Assembly (NCBI RefSeq): GCF_007990545.2
Contig: NZ_AP019829.2
Coordinates: 1,550,001-1,614,000 of the forward strand
Origin: Leptotrichia wadei
GTDB taxonomy: Bacteria > Fusobacteriota > Fusobacteriia > Fusobacteriales > Leptotrichiaceae
DNA: 64,000 nucleotides
Direction of reading: 5' to 3'
Made by a program: the position numbers and the translations under genes. Each line of letters starts with the position of its first letter. Positions within the stretch are counted from its first letter, which is position 1. Below, piece by piece: positions 60,817 through 64,000 of the stretch. A model generated the notes under the pieces. It was not told the DNA's origin. It made no database searches and saw only the letters and a program-made list of their open reading frames with translations.

Positions 60817-60948
60817 TTATTGTACCCTGTAATTTGGAAAATCTCTCATTGCAATTTGTTTAGCTTCTTGAGAATTTTTTGCTTCAATCCAAACAACTCT
60901 TTTCTCATTAGTTTGTCTATCTCTTAGTGTAACTTGAAACTTAGCCAT
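60817..60948 (-). CDS. 43-residue small protein of unknown function
   Basis: ATG at 60948 preceded by GGAGGAGAGATAAATT. The product begins MAKFQVTLRDRQTNEKRVVW and includes IEAKNSQEAKQIAMRDFP. It is polar with a likely beta-beta-alpha pattern, soluble and not a membrane peptide. A terminator lies downstream and a possible promoter (TTTACA-18-TACATT) upstream, so it is a free-standing gene. I do not recognise a family. Confidence 0.65.
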   Translation of the reverse strand: MAKFQVTLRDRQTNEKRVVWIEAKNSQEAKQIAMRDFPNYRVQ

Positions 60949-61185
60949 AATTTATCTCTCCTCCTTCCCACATTGTTAATAATGTACTTAATAACTTTAG
61001 AAATTGTAAAATCAAATAAAATTAATATCTTAAAAACTTCTAATTTAAGGTATAATTATAATAAAATATTTATTAATTTTATTTCAATAAATTTTACAAT
61101 TATTCGTTGCTTCCAAAATTTTAATTACTTGTTCAGTATAACAAAAAATACTATTATTAAACCTTTAAATTTCCCTTATTCTATC

Positions 61186-61203
61186 TTTTTTTTTTTTTTT
61201 TTT
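61186..61203 (+). repeat. run of 18 T
   Basis: A homopolymer of 18 T in a 390-bp intergenic gap (60949-61336). It is prone to slippage. Nothing else but AT-rich sequence is visible in this gap apart from the proA terminator. Confidence 0.9.
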
Positions 61204-61277
61204 ATTAGAGTTAATATTTTCTGTAAAAAATATGAATTTGATTTCCTTATAAACAAGAAAGTCTATATTTAAAATAA

Positions 61278-61313
61278 AAAAGCCCAATAGATTTTTTTCT
61301 ATCAGACTTTTTC
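61278..61313 (-). terminator. terminator after proA
   Basis: On the minus strand AAAGTCTGATAGA pairs with TCTATTGGGCTTT (13 bp with three G-U), loop A-rich, followed by TTTTATTTT. Confidence 0.75.
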
Positions 61314-61336
61314 ATAAATTTATATTATTTTTCTTA

Positions 61337-62593
61337 CTATTCCCTTATTTGCCCTTCCCCTCTAATCACATACTTCGTCGTAGTCAATTCCCTAATTCCC
61401 ATAGGCCCACGAGCGTGAAGTTTTTGTGTGGAAATTCCAATTTCTCCACCAAAGCCAAATTCCTCTCCGTCAGAAAATCTTGTTGAAGCGTTTAAATAAA
61501 CGTTGGCTGAATCTACTTCGTTTAGGAATTTTTCTGCATTTTCTATAGATTTTGTCAAGATTGAGTCGGAATGGTGCGTTCCATGATTATTTATGTATTC
61601 TATTGCTTCATCTATGTTTTTAACTAATTTTAGAGACATTATCAAATCCAAATATTCTGCTCCAAAATCTTCTTCTGTTGCCAATTTTACATCCGATCTA
61701 TTTCCTACTATTTCCAATGCTTCCTTACTATATCTTAACTCTACTCCGTCCTTCAAAAGCATTTCTGTCAATTCAGGCAAAATTTCTTTTGCAATATTTT
61801 CATGAATCAATGTTGTTTCGATGGCATTACAAACGCTTGGACGTTGAACTTTAGCATTTTCAATAATTGGCAGTGCTTGTTTTATATCAGCTGTTTCATC
61901 TACAAAAATATGACAAATTCCCGCACCAGTTTCTATCATTGGAATTGTTGCATTTTCAATGATAAATCTTTTTAGCCCTTTTCCACCTCTCGGGATAATT
62001 ACATCAATATACTTGTCTGCACGAATTAAATCCTTTACCAATTCTCTATCTGGCTTTTCCACAAGCTGAACTGTATTTTTTGGCAATCCATGAGCATCTG
62101 CAACTCTATTTAATAAATTATTTAAATAAATATTTGAATTTAAGGCATCTTCTGAACCACGTAAAATTATCGCATTTGAAGATTTTATTGCAAGTCCTGC
62201 CGCATCGACTGTAACATTTGGACGTGATTCGTAAATCATTCCGATTACTCCAAGAGGAACTCTCTTTTTAGCAATGCTCATTCCATTTTTATGATTCCAT
62301 CCTGTAACGACTTCTCCAATCGGATCTGGGAACGCAGCCATTTCTCGTAAACTCTGGGCCATCCCTTCAATTCTGCTATCAGTCAATGTCATTCTATCTA
62401 GCAAAGCAAAAGAAATTCCATTTTTTTCCCCTTTTTCCAAATCTATTTTATTCGCAGCTTTTATTCCTTCTTTTTTATTTATAAGCTCATCTGCAATTGC
62501 AAGCAAAACATCATTTTTAGTTTTAGTTCCAATTTTCAAAAGTTCTCTTGACGCAATTTTTGCTTTTTCTCCAAGTTCTTCTATATAATTCAT
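61337..62593 (-). CDS. proA: gamma-glutamyl phosphate reductase
   Basis: A 418-residue enzyme of the aldehyde dehydrogenase fold; it reduces glutamyl 5-phosphate to the semialdehyde using NADPH, the second step in proline synthesis. The catalytic cysteine lies in VQRPSVCNAIETTLIH. The C-terminal region has FGGEIGISTQKLHARGPMG. The ATG at 62593 has GAGGG upstream; an ATG at 62605 overlaps that site. It follows proB by 42 bp. Confidence 0.95.
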   Translation of the reverse strand: MNYIEELGEKAKIASRELLKIGTKTKNDVLLAIADELINKKEGIKAANKIDLEKGEKNGISFALLDRMTLTDSRIEGMAQSLREMAAFPDPIGEVVTGWNHKNGMSIAKKRVPLGVIGMIYESRPNVTVDAAGLAIKSSNAIILRGSEDALNSNIYLNNLLNRVADAHGLPKNTVQLVEKPDRELVKDLIRADKYIDVIIPRGGKGLKRFIIENATIPMIETGAGICHIFVDETADIKQALPIIENAKVQRPSVCNAIETTLIHENIAKEILPELTEMLLKDGVELRYSKEALEIVGNRSDVKLATEEDFGAEYLDLIMSLKLVKNIDEAIEYINNHGTHHSDSILTKSIENAEKFLNEVDSANVYLNASTRFSDGEEFGFGGEIGISTQKLHARGPMGIRELTTTKYVIRGEGQIRE

Positions 62594-62635
62594 ATTTTCC
62601 CTCATTTCTCATTTTTTACTTTATATATAAATATT

Positions 62636-63778
62636 TTATTTTTTTACTACAACATTGTCAATATGAATCACCGCATCATCATATTTATAACCTAAAATTT
62701 CTTCAATATTTTCACTTTTAACACCTTTTATAAGATTAATTTCCTCTGCCGAATAATTTGAAATTCCTGTTGCAATTACTTTTCCTTCCAAATTTTCAAT
62801 TTCGATAACCGCTCCTTTGTCAAAACTTCCTTCTACAGATTTTATTCCAACAGACAATAAACTTTTACCATTTTTCAATGCTGTTTTTGCACCATCATCA
62901 ATTGTCAATGCACCTTCTTTGTTAGGTCCGTATGCAAGCCAGTATTTTTTCAAGCTAATTTTTTTATTTTTCTTCACAAAAAGTGTTCCAATATTTTCTT
63001 TTTCAACAATTCTAGTTATATTTCTAGGGTCGTCTCCACTTGCAATAACTAAACTTGTTCCGATTTTTGTTACCATTTCCGCAGCAATAATTTTTGTAAT
63101 CATTCCACCAGTTCCAAATTTTGAACCTTCTGAACCTGCCATATTTTTTATATCCTCGTTGATATCTCCAACAATATGGATTAAATTAGCATCCTCATAT
63201 TTTCTAGGATTTTTGTTATAAAGCCCATCAATATCTGACAAAATAATTAATAAATCAGCATCAATCAATCCTGAAACGAGTGCAGACATAGTATCATTAT
63301 CGCCAACCTTTATTTTTAGAGCATTTGATACAATTGCATCATTTTCATTTATAATTGGAATAATTTTTCTTTTCAAAAAGGCATTACAGACGTTTCTCAT
63401 GTTCAAATATCTTTTTCTATTTGAAAATTCCTCTTTTGTCAATAAAAGTTGCCCAATTATTTTATTGTGCTCTTTAAAAAGTGTCTGATAAATCTGCATA
63501 AGCGAAACTTGTCCAACAGCTGATAACATCTGTTTTTCAGCCAAAGTTTTAGGTTTTTCATTTATGTTAAGAAGCCCCATTCCAGCACCAACCGCTCCGG
63601 AACTCACAAGAATCACATCATACCCCTTATTCTGTAAATTACTTAATTCCATTACAATTTTTTTTATCTTATCAATATTTAAACGTCCATCTTCAGTTGT
63701 AAGTGTTGATGTTCCTACTTTTACAACAATTCTTTGGACATTTCCTAATATTTCTTCTCTATTATTAATAGTTTTCAT
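62636..63778 (-). CDS. proB: glutamate 5-kinase
   Basis: A 380-residue kinase of the amino-acid kinase fold (QRIVVKVGTSTLTTEDGRL; VSSGAVGAGMGLL; INENDAIVSN; GTGGMITKIIAAEM) with a C-terminal PUA domain (from about residue 290). It makes glutamyl 5-phosphate for proline. The PUA form is usually feedback-inhibited by proline. AAAGGGAAAT precedes the ATG. Confidence 0.96.
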   Translation of the reverse strand: MKTINNREEILGNVQRIVVKVGTSTLTTEDGRLNIDKIKKIVMELSNLQNKGYDVILVSSGAVGAGMGLLNINEKPKTLAEKQMLSAVGQVSLMQIYQTLFKEHNKIIGQLLLTKEEFSNRKRYLNMRNVCNAFLKRKIIPIINENDAIVSNALKIKVGDNDTMSALVSGLIDADLLIILSDIDGLYNKNPRKYEDANLIHIVGDINEDIKNMAGSEGSKFGTGGMITKIIAAEMVTKIGTSLVIASGDDPRNITRIVEKENIGTLFVKKNKKISLKKYWLAYGPNKEGALTIDDGAKTALKNGKSLLSVGIKSVEGSFDKGAVIEIENLEGKVIATGISNYSAEEINLIKGVKSENIEEILGYKYDDAVIHIDNVVVKK

Positions 63779-63908
63779 CTCTTTTATTTCCCTTTTCTCT
63801 AATAATTTGTAGAATTTTTTTATTACTAAACTTCAATAAAAAGATGAAGCGATATTTTTAGCAATAATTTCCAACTCTAAAAGTAAATAATGTTTTAAGA
63901 CAATATTT

Positions 63909-64000
63909 CTATTTTTTCAATCTATTACAAAGACTTGTATTTACACAAGTATATCCTCCTGCAACAGCTCCAGCTCCCAATGCTAATGCTGTACAAGAAC
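63909..64000 (-). CDS. C-terminal end of a small lipoprotein-like protein (partial)
   Basis: A minus-strand frame from the right edge to TAG at 63909. The visible text is SCTALALGAGAVAGGY followed by TCVNTSLCNRLKK. The first Ser-Cys could be a lipobox, followed by a glycine-zipper stretch, as in small lipoproteins. The start and most of the signal are outside the window, so the call is tentative. 63779-63908 shows nothing more. Confidence 0.5.
   Translation of the reverse strand, partial: SCTALALGAGAVAGGYTCVNTSLCNRLKK

Noticed and set aside
60934-61272. Plus-strand frame of 112 codons through the T18 run
   Set aside because: It is mostly Phe, Ile and Asn from AT-rich intergenic sequence, has no ribosome site, and starts opposite a real small gene.
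1-64000. CRISPR array or cas genes
   Set aside because: No regularly spaced repeats of 23-40 bp and no Cas proteins were found on reading both strands.

Overview
The window is very AT-rich DNA with short intergenic gaps, consensus sigma-70-type promoters (TTGACA-17-TATAAT) and strong Shine-Dalgarno sites. The gene set suggests a member of the Fusobacteriota, most likely Leptotrichia or a close relative: ClpL, a split transketolase beside an ascorbate-type PTS, a subtype-B tannase, PerR/Dps/ferritin, NadR and LCP proteins. The genus is an inference from gene content and codon style, not from an rRNA sequence.

Layout, left to right. A ClpL-type disaggregase runs off the left edge (1-1790, minus). 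An Opp peptide transporter follows (oppDFBCA, 1931-7666, minus), then two tRNA-Leu genes behind a consensus promoter (8018-8239, plus) and a decayed gene remnant. Next come a methionine block (metE plus a MetE-like protein, 8747-12261, minus) and a carbohydrate block (PRD regulator, PTS EIIA/EIIB/EIIC of the ascorbate family, two transketolase halves, 12539-18573, minus). A LysR regulator gene is interrupted by a 1.79-kb IStron, a group I intron fused to an IS605-type tnpB (18767-21473). A membrane operon follows (DUF2339, DUF3999, LemA, DUF2207; 21566-27817).

From 27.8 to 39.2 kb lies an accessory region: a small TIR element, an NmrA-like reductase, a HaeIII-type restriction-modification pair, leuS with a 29-codon leader ORF, and an Lhr-like helicase plus BrxD-like ATPase with a decayed TerB-C-type partner. 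From 39.4 kb on the genes are mostly housekeeping: dps, comM, engB, an LCP protein, coaE, accB/accC, Asp23/AmaP, nusB, nadR, ferritin/perR, a tannase with a histidine kinase, the alpha ribosomal operon (infA-rpmJ-rpsM-rpsK-rpsD-rpoA-rplQ), an RsmC-like methylase, a small metal-binding protein, a convergent small-RNA/small-ORF locus, and proB/proA.

The most striking item is the IStron. The minus strand from 20810 to 19019 carries P, Q, R and S elements of a group I ribozyme with matching helices, a tnpB gene with a frameshift, and a right end resembling an omega-RNA scaffold. Removing exactly this segment joins the two LysR pieces in frame into a 304-residue protein, and the insertion follows the pentanucleotide TTGAT. 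Other notable points are an AccB-like protein with glycine in place of the biotinylated lysine, the TerB/BrxD/helicase module, a convergent promoter pair resembling a type I toxin-antitoxin locus, and probable LysR and PerR operator sites.
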